Program-made: the position numbers and the translations under genes | In this document: piece by piece, positions 45,057 to 52,807 of the stretch | Position numbering within the stretch: position 1 is the stretch's first letter | How the letters are laid out: each line of letters opens with the position of its first letter | The notes under the pieces: generated by a model | What the model was told of the DNA's origin: nothing | The model's input: the letters and a program-made list of their open reading frames with translations, nothing else | Databases searched by the model: none | Source of the DNA: CAXBCP01 sp047638395 | GTDB taxonomy: Bacteria > Pseudomonadota > Alphaproteobacteria > MPNO01 > UBA830 | Length of the DNA: 64,000 bases | Reading direction: 5' to 3' | Assembly: GCA_047638395.1 (NCBI GenBank) | Contig: JBLIMV010000004.1 | Location: 148,599 to 212,598 of the forward strand

Positions 45057-45926
45057 ATGAAACCGCCCAAATTCGACTATTTCGCGCCGGACAGTATCGA
45101 AAGCGCGCTGGCGCTGATCACCGAGCATGGTGACGAAGCCCGGTTTCTGGCCGGCGGCCAAAGCCTGGTGCCCATGATGAATTTCCGCGTCGCCGCGCCG
45201 TCGGCGCTGATCGATCTGAACGGGATTGCCGCTCTTCGGGGCATCCGGATCGATGAAGCAGGCCGTTTGTACATCGGCGCGATGACCCGCACCCGGGAAA
45301 TCGAGATGGACGCGACAATAGCCCAGGCCAACCCACTGCTTCACGCGGCAGCACCGAACATCGCCCATATCCAGATCCGCAACCGGGGAACCATCGGCGG
45401 CAGTCTTGCCCATGCCGATCCGGCCGCGGAACTGCCGGGGATCGTTCTGGTATGCGGGGCGGAGATAAATATTGTCGGTCCGGGTGGCGCGCGGTCCGTC
45501 GCCGCCGGTGAATTCTTCGAGGGAATATTTTCAACCGCGCTGAATGACGGCGACATGATCTCAGAGATCGTTTTCCCGGCCTGGCCATCCGCGCGGCATT
45601 GGGCGTTCGAGGAAATATCGCGGCGCGAAGGCGATTTCGCCATGGTCGGTATCGCAACTTGGTTCGACCTCGACGATACCGGCAGGATTGCAGCCGCGGG
45701 CCTTGCCGCCATCGGCGCCGGAGATACACCGCTGCGTTTGCCGTCCGGCGAAAATATTCTCATCGGACAGACACCGGGCGGCGACCTTTTTACCAAAGCA
45801 GCGCGCGCCGCCGTCAGCGACCTGCACCCCGGCGGCGACATACATGCTTCCGCCGAATACCGCCGCGAGGTCGGCGGCGTGCTGGTCGAACGGGCGCTGA
45901 GATCTGCGTGGGAGAGGTCATCATGA
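45057..45926 (+). CDS. FAD-binding subunit of Mo hydroxylase (CoxM-like)
   Basis: 289 residues. It begins PKFDYFAPDSIESALALI, with the FAD motifs AGGQSLVPMMNFR near 31-43 and NRGTIGGSLAHADPAAE near 109-125, both diagnostic of the medium subunit of CO dehydrogenase/xanthine oxidase-type enzymes. It carries FAD and passes electrons from the 2Fe-2S subunit to the final acceptor. It overlaps the small subunit gene by 4 bp (45923-45926). Confidence 0.93.
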   Translation: MKPPKFDYFAPDSIESALALITEHGDEARFLAGGQSLVPMMNFRVAAPSALIDLNGIAALRGIRIDEAGRLYIGAMTRTREIEMDATIAQANPLLHAAAPNIAHIQIRNRGTIGGSLAHADPAAELPGIVLVCGAEINIVGPGGARSVAAGEFFEGIFSTALNDGDMISEIVFPAWPSARHWAFEEISRREGDFAMVGIATWFDLDDTGRIAAAGLAAIGAGDTPLRLPSGENILIGQTPGGDLFTKAARAAVSDLHPGGDIHASAEYRREVGGVLVERALRSAWERSS

Positions 45927-46408
45927 CGGCGGAACATCGCGTCACGCTGAACATCAACGGCACGTCACATGACTGCAAGGTCGAGCCCCGCATGACGCTG
46001 GCAGACTGCCTGCGTGAAAAACTCGACCTGACCGGCACGCATCTCGGGTGCGAACACGGCGTTTGCGGCGCCTGTACCGTGATTATCGACGGCGCGGCTG
46101 TCCGGTCCTGCCTGATGTTCGCCGTACAGGCCCAGAACGCGGAGATAACCACCGTCGAAGGCCTGGCTGACGGCGATGTGCTGTCCGACCTGCAACAGGC
46201 CTTCCACGATAATTTCGCCCTGCAATGCGGGTTCTGCACCCCCGGTTTTCTGACGACGGCGGAAACGATCCTTGCCGAAAACCCGTCCCCGACCCGCGCC
46301 GAAGTGCAAAGCGCTATTTCGGGCAACATCTGTCGCTGCACCGGGTATGTGCCGATAATTGACGCAATCCTGGATGCCGCTGAACGGCGGCGGGGAGGTA
46401 AAAAATGA
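45923..46408 (+). CDS. 2Fe-2S subunit of Mo hydroxylase (CoxS-like)
   Basis: 161 residues from ATG 45923, inside the coxM stop. The plant-type 2Fe-2S set GCEHGVCGACTVIIDG with a later Cys in RSCLMF (residues about 41-64), and the second cluster CGFCTPGFL with CRCTGY (about 103-145), show both iron-sulfur centres of the small subunit. It relays electrons from the molybdenum centre to FAD. The stop overlaps the large subunit ATG (46405-46408). Confidence 0.95.
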   Translation: MTAEHRVTLNINGTSHDCKVEPRMTLADCLREKLDLTGTHLGCEHGVCGACTVIIDGAAVRSCLMFAVQAQNAEITTVEGLADGDVLSDLQQAFHDNFALQCGFCTPGFLTTAETILAENPSPTRAEVQSAISGNICRCTGYVPIIDAILDAAERRRGGKK

Positions 46409-48717
46409 ACACTTCCTCACCTTACATAGGCGCCTCCGTCAAACGTCTTGAGGACCGGCCGCTCCTGACCGGGGCCGGGCGCTATGTCGACGACATCAAA
46501 CTGCCGAACATGGCGGTAATGGCGATCTATCGCAGCCCCTATGCCCATGCCCGGATCAACAGCATTGATCTGACAGCGGCAAAGGCGGTCCCCGGCGTGA
46601 TCGACGCGTTCTGTGCTGACGATATACAGATGGACATGCCGGTGATCCCGCTGCGGCTTGCCCCGTTCGACGGGTTCGAACGTTTCCTGCAGCGGCCGAT
46701 TGCCCGTGACAAAGTACGGTACGTGGGCGAACCCATCGCGGTTGTCATCGCATCAGACCGATATATCGCTGAAGACGCGCTGGATCTTATCGAGGTCGAT
46801 TTCGCAGCACTACCGGCGGTGACATCCGTCGATCAGGCAGCATTGGGTGAGACCCTTGTTCACGAAGACGCCGGCGAAAACATGGGCACCCGCTATACCG
46901 TGGGGCGCGGCGATACGGACGACGCGTTCAAGCATGCCGCCTATACCCGCCGCGAACGGTTCACCACCAACCGGCACGGCGCGGTGCCGATGGAGACACG
47001 CGGGCTGATCGCGGAATTCAACCCTGACGCTCCCTTGCTGCGTCTGCATGGCGCGACGAAGGTAAACTTCTTTAACCGCCGCCATCTTGCCGCGGCCTTC
47101 GACCTGCCAGAGGACGCGGTCGAGCTGATCGAGACCGATGTCGGCGGCGGGTTCGGCGCACGGGGCGAGCTGTATCCGGAAGATTATCTGGTGCCCATCG
47201 CCAGCCGTCGGGTCGGTCGGCCGGTTAAATGGATCGAGGATCGCCGCGAAAACCTCACCGCCACCAATCATTCTCGCGACATCGTCTGCGATCTGGAGAT
47301 CGCGACGACGAAAGACGGGACGATCCTCGGCATGCGCGCGACAGTGCAGGGTGACATGGGGGCCTATATCCGTACCAATGGCGGCGTCGTGGCCTCCAAG
47401 GCAGCACAGTTTCTGCCCGGGCCGTATCGTGTGCCATCGTTTTCCTGCGATGTGCAATTTCTGATCACCAACAAAACGCCGGTCGGCACGTTTCGCGGGC
47501 CGGGCCGGTTTGAAGCGAATTTCTGCCGCGAGCGGATGCTCGACATGGTGGCGGCCGACCTGAACATCGATCCTGCAGAACTGCGGCTCCGAAACCTGAT
47601 GGAACCGGCGGACCTGCCCTACCGAATTGGCGAGCTCGTGCCGGGCGACGTGAATGCGACCTTCGACCGGGGCAATTACCCGTCTGCGCTGAACCAGCTT
47701 TTGGATGAAGTCGGGTATGCGGACTGGAAAGACCGGCAGGGAGAGATCATCGACGGGCGCGCATATGGGCTCGGTATCGCCTGCTTTATCGAAAGCAGTG
47801 CCGCGGGCCCGCCCGAAACGGCCCGCATCACGGTCGCGACCGACGGGGCCATCGAAATACGTACTGGCGCATCGTCAGTCGGTCAGGGCACGGAGACCGG
47901 CCTGGCGCAGATCTGCGCGGATTATCTGAGCGTCGATATCGGCCGGATAAATGTCCTGCATGGCAGCACGACCCTCGTTCCGACCGGCGGCGGGACGTTC
48001 CACAGCCGCAATACGGTGATGGCCGGCAATGCTGTCCGGATGGCCGCCGAGACGCTCCGCGCACGCAGCATCGAGCTTGCCGCGCTCCGCTGGAATACCG
48101 ACGCCGCCGGTCTTGAATTCCGGGACGGCGCCGTCCATCGAAGCGACCAGGCGGCACCTGCATTATCGCTGGCCGACCTTGCGGCTTTCGCCCGGTCGCG
48201 CGGCGCAGACGAAGCGCTTACCGCCGATGCCGCCTTCGATAACGAAGGCAAGTTATCCTATTCCTATGGCGCACACGCAGCGCTTGTCGCCGTCGATGTC
48301 GCCACCGGCGTGGTCAAGGTTGAAAAATACGTCCTGACCGAAGAAATCGGGCGTGCGCTCAACCCGGCCATGGTCCAAGGCCAGGCGATCGGCGGGCTGG
48401 TGCAAGGGCTTGGCGGCACGTTTCTCGACCACATGGTCTATGATGAGGACGGCCAGTTGCTGACCGGCAGCTTTGCCGATTATCTGCTGCCCACCAGCAC
48501 GGACCTGCCCGACATCACGGCCATCGCGCTGGAGGAATCGCCGTCCGAGTTTAACCCGATGGGTTTCAAGGGCGCCGGTGAAGGCGGCATCGTTGCCGTC
48601 GCCGCCGCGGTCGGTAACGCGGTCGTCCACGCACTGAACACCCACGGGATCCAGATCAACGACCTGCCCATCACACCGGACCGGCTGCGTGCGGCGCTCC
48701 GCGCGGTCGGTGCCTGA
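46405..48717 (+). CDS. molybdopterin-binding large subunit of Mo hydroxylase (CoxL-like)
   Basis: 770 residues. Start SSPYIGASVKRLEDRPLLTG is typical. Cofactor motifs: ETDVGGGFGARGELYPED near 246, TFRGPGRFEANFCRERMLD near 361, ASSVGQGTETGLAQI near 490 and FKGAGEGGIVAVAAAV near 717, with the catalytic Glu. The TFRGPGR loop is not the AYxCSFR of CO dehydrogenase, so it likely hydroxylates an organic ring (purine, pyridine, quinoline, nicotinate or similar). It completes the M-S-L trio and is followed 17 bp later by an amidohydrolase, which may act on its product. Confidence 0.93.
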   Translation: MNTSSPYIGASVKRLEDRPLLTGAGRYVDDIKLPNMAVMAIYRSPYAHARINSIDLTAAKAVPGVIDAFCADDIQMDMPVIPLRLAPFDGFERFLQRPIARDKVRYVGEPIAVVIASDRYIAEDALDLIEVDFAALPAVTSVDQAALGETLVHEDAGENMGTRYTVGRGDTDDAFKHAAYTRRERFTTNRHGAVPMETRGLIAEFNPDAPLLRLHGATKVNFFNRRHLAAAFDLPEDAVELIETDVGGGFGARGELYPEDYLVPIASRRVGRPVKWIEDRRENLTATNHSRDIVCDLEIATTKDGTILGMRATVQGDMGAYIRTNGGVVASKAAQFLPGPYRVPSFSCDVQFLITNKTPVGTFRGPGRFEANFCRERMLDMVAADLNIDPAELRLRNLMEPADLPYRIGELVPGDVNATFDRGNYPSALNQLLDEVGYADWKDRQGEIIDGRAYGLGIACFIESSAAGPPETARITVATDGAIEIRTGASSVGQGTETGLAQICADYLSVDIGRINVLHGSTTLVPTGGGTFHSRNTVMAGNAVRMAAETLRARSIELAALRWNTDAAGLEFRDGAVHRSDQAAPALSLADLAAFARSRGADEALTADAAFDNEGKLSYSYGAHAALVAVDVATGVVKVEKYVLTEEIGRALNPAMVQGQAIGGLVQGLGGTFLDHMVYDEDGQLLTGSFADYLLPTSTDLPDITAIALEESPSEFNPMGFKGAGEGGIVAVAAAVGNAVVHALNTHGIQINDLPITPDRLRAALRAVGA

Positions 48718-48734
48718 AACGAAGGAAAACTCCG

Positions 48735-49730
48735 ATGACCGTTATCGATGTTCATGCTCATTTTGTGCCGCCGGACGTCGTCGAGACGCTAGCCGACCGT
48801 GGCCGCGATTTCGGCATCGACCTGATCGAGACTCAACCCGGCTGCCATTGCTGCCGGTTCGAAAGCGGCATGCAGATCAGGCCGTTTTTCGACACGTTGA
48901 TGAATACCGACCACCGACTCGGACAGATGGACGATCAGGGCGTCGACCGCGAAGTGCTGAGCATCTGGACGGATATTTTCGGATACGACCTGCCCGCCGC
49001 CAAAGGCGCTTTGTGGCACAGCGCGTTGAACGACAGTCTGATGCGCCTGTGCGACACTCATGCGGAACGTTTTTCCTGGCTGGCATCGGGCGCGTTGCAG
49101 GATGCATCCCTGGCCGCCCGCGAGCTGGAACGCGGCATGAAGGCCGGCGCGGTCGGCGCCATCGTAGCGTCGCATATTGATGGCAAAAATCTCGGCGAAT
49201 GCGCGCTCGACGAATACTGGGCGGCCTGCGTCGAGCTTGGCGCGCCGGTCTTTATTCATCCGGCACAGCCGATTGCCCCGGCACGGGCCGAACGTTTCGC
49301 GCTGAACCAGATCGTCGCCTACACCAACGACACCACCCTGACGGTGGGCTCTCTGATTTCAGCCGGCGTGATGGACCGGTTCCCCGGGCTTGAATTTATC
49401 CTGTCCCATGGCGGCGGATCGGTGCCGTTTCTGATCGGCAGGTTCGACCGGATGCACCGCGCCGCGGACCCGAAGGCGACCGGCAATGTCGCGGCCGAGG
49501 CGCCGTCCAGCTATCTCACGCGGTTCTATTACGACACCATCCTGCACCATGGCCCTGCGCTGAACTATCTGCGCGACCTCGTCGGCATCGACCGGATGCT
49601 GCTCGGGACCGATCTCCCCTTCCCGCCGGGAGACCCGGATCCGCTGATGTCATTGCGCGACGCGGGGTTTGATGCGGCAGACATCGAACGGATTGTTGAT
49701 GCGAACCCGAGTGCGCTCTTCCGTTTCTAG
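48735..49730 (+). CDS. ACMSD-like amidohydrolase / decarboxylase
   Basis: 331 residues, close to the 330-335 of ACMS decarboxylase. Metal ligands: IDVHAHFVPPDVVE near 4-17 (HxH), FIHPAQP near 175, LSHGGGSVPFLIGRFDRM near 223 and GTDLPFPPGDPDP near 291 with the catalytic Asp. Such enzymes decarboxylate 2-amino-3-carboxymuconate semialdehyde or related ring-cleavage acids. As the last gene of the Mo-hydroxylase operon it probably processes a pathway intermediate. ATG 48735 has GAAGGAAA upstream. Confidence 0.9.
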   Translation: MTVIDVHAHFVPPDVVETLADRGRDFGIDLIETQPGCHCCRFESGMQIRPFFDTLMNTDHRLGQMDDQGVDREVLSIWTDIFGYDLPAAKGALWHSALNDSLMRLCDTHAERFSWLASGALQDASLAARELERGMKAGAVGAIVASHIDGKNLGECALDEYWAACVELGAPVFIHPAQPIAPARAERFALNQIVAYTNDTTLTVGSLISAGVMDRFPGLEFILSHGGGSVPFLIGRFDRMHRAADPKATGNVAAEAPSSYLTRFYYDTILHHGPALNYLRDLVGIDRMLLGTDLPFPPGDPDPLMSLRDAGFDAADIERIVDANPSALFRF

Positions 49731-49821
49731 GCAATAGGTCCGGCTTAAGAATATCGTGACCCTGATTGACGTTCCGCATACGCAAAAATACAGTCAGGGT
49801 TCAATCATCTAAGGAACGCCC

Positions 49822-51009
49822 ATGTCGACGATACAGTATGACGATTCCGCCTACGCCGTTCGCGATGATCTTGTCAGTGCCCATCAGCGTGCCTGGGAAC
49901 GCCTGTCGACGGCCGGAAGCTGGCTGACCGGAGACGAACGCGTAAAGGTCATGCGCGAGACCCGCCATGCGGGGAGCTGCGCCACCTGCGCCAAAGTCAA
50001 AGACGCATTGTCGCCCTTTGCGGTGACCGATGCTCACGATGCCGGTACCGATCTGCCGGAAAACTGGGTCAACATGATCCACCAGATCGTCGCAGATCCC
50101 GGCCGTCTCACGCATGGCTGGTACAAAAAGACAATCGACGGCGGTGGCGACGGCGGTGGCGACGGCGGTGGCGACGGCGGTGGCGACGGCGGCATTGCCG
50201 AAACACATTTCGTCGAAATCGTCAGCGTCATCGCCCACACGACGGCGATCGATACCTTTGCCAAGGGCATCGGCGTGCCGGTCCGCGCGCTTCCCGAACC
50301 GCAGGACGACGTGCCATCCCAGTACCGCCCGAAAGAAGCCCGCCAGCACCAGGCATGGGCACCCAATATCGCCTGGGACGAATTCGGCCCGAATGAAGCG
50401 GATTACTTCGTCGGCCCGGAATCCAGTATCCGCCGCGCGCTGACCCTGATCCCGGATGAGGCCCGCAGCTTCTTCGACGTCACGTCCGCCCAGTATCTGG
50501 CAGGCCCGCAAATGCGGGACTTCTCTCAAGAGTTCCGGGCGATCACGCATCTGCAGATCGAACTTCTGGCAGCCCGGGTGTCAGCACTGAACCAGTGTAC
50601 CTATTGAACGACCAGCCATTCGGCACTGCTCCGTGCGAGCAGCGAACATACTGGAGACGACCTGGACTATAACGCCATCACCGGCGGCGTAGATGCCGGT
50701 GATACCGGCATTGAAAACGGCGAATTGATGATTGAATTTGCCGAAGCCGTGCTCAGCGACGACGATGCGCGGCTCAAAGCGGCCCGTCAGGCCATCCATG
50801 ACGCGATGGGTGCCGACGCCGTGGTCGATTCGGCCGGTGTTGCCGGCCTTTTCAATGCAATCGACCGGATCGCGGATTCAACCGGTGCCCCGCTCGAAGC
50901 GGATAAAGCCGAAATGACCGCGGGATTGCGCGAAGAAATCGGGATCGATGCCTTCGCGGCGCAAAAAGAAGCGCTCGATGCCGATGCGGCGAAAACAGCC
51001 ACGGAATAA
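49822..51009 (+). CDS. AhpD/carboxymuconolactone decarboxylase-like selenoprotein (Sec at TGA 50605-50607)
   Basis: 395 residues if the TGA at 50605-50607 is read as selenocysteine (U262). The frame continues 134 codons to TAA 51009. The recoded site reads NQCTY-U-TTSHSALLRA, exactly the CxxC...H motif of AhpD-like peroxidases with U in place of the second cysteine (C259 partner, H266). An additional CATC pair (C53, C56) lies in the N-terminal part, which has the WLTGDERVKVMRE helix seen in two-domain CMD proteins. Residues 106-124 are a Gly/Asp tandem repeat linker. A hairpin with loop CGTGC follows the TGA at 50626-50642, and a GC-rich terminator follows the gene. AAGGAA precedes ATG 49822. 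It is likely a cytoplasmic peroxide or disulfide reductase; the next gene is a second UGA-containing peroxidase. Confidence 0.87.
50137..50192 (+). repeat. 12-bp tandem repeat encoding Asp-Gly3 linker
   Basis: Four full and one partial copy of gacggcggtggc in a row, in frame, give repeated DGGG. Copy number changes would keep the frame and alter only the length of a flexible linker between the two halves of the AhpD-like selenoprotein. Confidence 0.9.
50626..50642 (+). promoter_or_regulatory. bacterial SECIS-like hairpin
   Basis: Perfect 6-bp stem ctgctc/gagcag with loop cgtgc, 18 nt after the TGA at 50605. G is in the second loop position. The same pentaloop occurs in the deiodinase-like gene's hairpin at 54343, consistent with recognition by one SelB. 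Confidence 0.72.
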
Positions 51010-51041
51010 AGGGCGCAATCCGCTTTGGAACAATAGTTTTC

Positions 51042-51062
51042 GGGGCGGCGCAAAGCCGCCCC
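51042..51062 (+). terminator. GC-rich terminator hairpin
   Basis: ggggcggc (51042-51049) / gccgcccc (51055-51062), 8-bp perfect stem with loop gcaaa, 32 bp after the AhpD-like selenoprotein stop. The following gttgcatt is only mildly T-rich, so termination may be partial, with read-through into the next peroxidase gene. Confidence 0.65.
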
Positions 51063-51144
51063 GTTGCATTAGACATACCGCCGCGGCATAGTTCGCGCAT
51101 CGCAGTGACACTTCGCTGTGGTTTACTTACGCAAAGGAGGACAT

Positions 51145-51612
51145 ATGTCCGAGAAACTTGGGATAGGCGCTTCCTTCCCCGACCTGACGATCAATCTCGT
51201 CGGCGGCGGAACGCTGGACCTGCCAGGTGGCCTTGATACGAAATACAAGGTTATCCTGTTCTACAGAGGTCATTGGTGACCGTTCTGTCGCCGGCAGTTA
51301 GTCGGCTTTGAAGAACATAAGGCAGAACTAGAAAAGCTTGGTGTATCGGTCGTTGCAGCGAGCATCGATCCGGCAGACAAGGCGCAGGAAGTGGCCGATG
51401 AGGTCTCCTTCCCGGTTGGCATGGAAGTCAGCCGCGAAATCGCCGATGCGTTGGGATCCTGGTGGGAAGACCGCCGGAGCATCATCCAGCCGTCTGAATT
51501 CATCCTCGGACCCGATAACAAAGTTATGGCGTCCAGCTATGCAGACGGCCCGCTCGGCCGTTTGGAAGCGGGTGATGTGGTCAAGCTGATCACTTTCTAC
51601 GAATCCCGCTAA
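51145..51612 (+). CDS. cytoplasmic peroxiredoxin-like selenoprotein (Sec at TGA 51277-51279)
   Basis: 155 residues with the TGA at 51277-51279 read as selenocysteine (U45). AAAGGAGG is 7 nt before ATG 51145. The active site is VILFYRGHW-U-PFCRRQL, the AhpC/TSA pattern FYRGxWCPxC with U at the peroxidatic position and C48 as the partner. The frame continues 110 codons, with VVAASIDPADKAQEVADEV, FPVGMEVSREIADALG and FILGPDNKVMASSYADGPLGR, as expected for a short peroxiredoxin. There is no signal peptide. Terminating at the TGA would leave 44 residues without the fold. A strong intrinsic terminator follows at 51642. Confidence 0.9.
51290..51306 (+). promoter_or_regulatory. possible SECIS hairpin (weak stem)
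   Basis: gccg/cggc with a 9-nt loop gcagttagt starts 10 nt after the TGA at 51277. Position and the leading loop G fit a bacterial SECIS, but four base pairs are few; a different folding may be the active one. Confidence 0.45.
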
Positions 51613-51641
51613 GCAGCGGCTTCGTAAAATAGATGTCTACG

Positions 51642-51680
51642 ATACCGGGCGCGGTTTTCCGCGCCCGGTATTTCTTTTGG
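51642..51680 (+). terminator. strong intrinsic terminator
   Basis: 13-bp perfect stem ataccgggcgcgg/ccgcgcccggtat (51642-51654, 51659-51671) with loop tttt, then ttctttt. It ends the peroxiredoxin-like selenoprotein transcript 30 bp after its stop. It may also block read-through of the convergent astacin operon. Confidence 0.9.
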
Positions 51681-51731
51681 AAAATCCGGCTTTATGAAAA
51701 GTTTGGCATGGGAAACACGCGCTTCGGCATG

Positions 51732-52067
51732 TCAGGTTTCCCGGACGGGAACGTCCACCGGCTTATCGGGTTCCGCTGATATATGCTCCGTCGAGACAAG
51801 ATCGCCCGATGAGATTTCTTCGCCGCCACCCACGGATATATGAACCCGGACCACAACGTCCCGCGTGACCGGCACATCGGCCGCGGCAACCACGAAGGGT
51901 ATGCGCCCTTCGGACCCGCCGACATGCGCCACACCGTCGAGCCGCGCGATACCTATGCGCTGCGCTGACGCATCCACGCGGCTGACATCTTCGAGATAGA
52001 CATACGCCGTCGCATCGGCGAACGCGCCGTTATCGGCGCCAATGACGATATCGCCTGTGATCTGCAC
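51732..52067 (-). CDS. YbaY/YscW-like small beta protein
   Basis: 111 residues from GTG 52067 (GGGGAG upstream). The text ADATAYVYLEDVSRVDASAQR near 16-36 and IPFVVAAADVPVTRDVVVRVHIS near 57-79 matches the YbaY/YscW domain, a beta sandwich usually found in outer-membrane lipoproteins and pilotin-like proteins. Here there is no lipobox or signal peptide, so it is predicted cytoplasmic or exported by another route. It is the last gene of a four-gene minus-strand operon headed by the astacin protease; its role there is unknown. Confidence 0.65.
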   Translation of the reverse strand: MQITGDIVIGADNGAFADATAYVYLEDVSRVDASAQRIGIARLDGVAHVGGSEGRIPFVVAAADVPVTRDVVVRVHISVGGGEEISSGDLVSTEHISAEPDKPVDVPVRET

Positions 52068-52099
52068 GGCAGCTCCCCAAAACCCCTGAGAGGGGAATA

Positions 52100-52489
52100 T
52101 TACGCCTTTTTCCGGCGGCTGCGCGTGGTTGTTGTACGGGACCGTTTTGCCGCCGCCGGCGCATCGTCACCGCCGTCATCCGGCGGAGGTGGCTCGCCTG
52201 CATCGTCGCCGGCGAGACCGGCATCGCCTGCCATATCTTCCGGCGGCGGTGCAAACCCGTCCATTGCGTCACCGCCGACATCAAAACCGCCGTCAGAACC
52301 AGGGTCGCCCTCGACGTCGGGCGGTGCTGCCGCGACATCGGACAGATCGGCGGCGTCGCCGGGATCGTCCAGGGCGGGTGGCGGCGGTGCTGCATCCGCC
52401 TGTTGGACGGATACACCCGTCGCCTCGAGGTCGTCCGCGGACGCGGCAACCCCGGGCAGATTAATCGTAATCGAGATACCTGCGGTCAT
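52100..52489 (-). CDS. acidic Pro/Ala/Asp-rich protein with basic tail
   Basis: 129 residues. After a short start (MTAGISITINLPGVAA) the body is almost entirely Asp, Ala, Pro and Gly, including several PPPP or PPP stretches, and it ends in a basic RSRTTTTRSRRKKA tail. It is predicted disordered. AGGAA precedes ATG 52489. It is 33 bp from the YbaY-like gene and 46 bp from the 73-residue gene. No family is recognised. The acid body and basic tail resemble a chaperone-like or anchoring linker, but that is only a description. Confidence 0.65.
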   Translation of the reverse strand: MTAGISITINLPGVAASADDLEATGVSVQQADAAPPPPALDDPGDAADLSDVAAAPPDVEGDPGSDGGFDVGGDAMDGFAPPPEDMAGDAGLAGDDAGEPPPPDDGGDDAPAAAKRSRTTTTRSRRKKA

Positions 52490-52534
52490 GACGTGTTCCT
52501 ATTCTGATGGGGCCGACTTGTGATGGGCCGACGC

Positions 52535-52756
52535 TCAGCGCAGCGTCACGCGCTCGATAACGTTATTGGCAATAAAAACATCGACCGGGCGACCGTTCGC
52601 CCGAGCGTCACACAAGGCGACAAATACATTCGTCACCCCATCGGCGGCCCCTGTCTTGATCTTCTTCCAACCGCTCACGCCGCTGACAATGGCGTAGCAG
52701 TTCTGGCCATGATGCGTGGTGTAGGTACGCGATACGGTCCGGTTATTGTTCCACAT
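52535..52756 (-). CDS. small protein homologous to the C-terminal domain of the astacin protease
   Basis: 73 residues with AGGAGGG 7 nt before ATG 52756. It aligns over its full length with the last 75 residues of the astacin encoded just upstream: shared TVxRxYTT, GW..IK, DG.TN.F.A.C.A..N.R and RVxL. The domain has two Cys-containing blocks and conserved Trp, Tyr and Lys. No known family is recognised. A free copy next to a protease-linked copy suggests a shared binding domain, an inhibitor or an immunity-type decoy of the protease (inference). Confidence 0.75.
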   Translation of the reverse strand: MWNNNRTVSRTYTTHHGQNCYAIVSGVSGWKKIKTGAADGVTNVFVALCDARANGRPVDVFIANNVIERVTLR

Positions 52757-52807
52757 TTTATTATCCCTCCTGTAAAAGCAGCGTCGGACGCTGCCATTGA
52801 AAAAAAT

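Noticed and set aside
46405..48717. Aerobic CO dehydrogenase
   Set aside because: The loop is TFRGPGR rather than AYxCSFR, and accessory genes coxDEF are missing; the same holds for 23502-25826.
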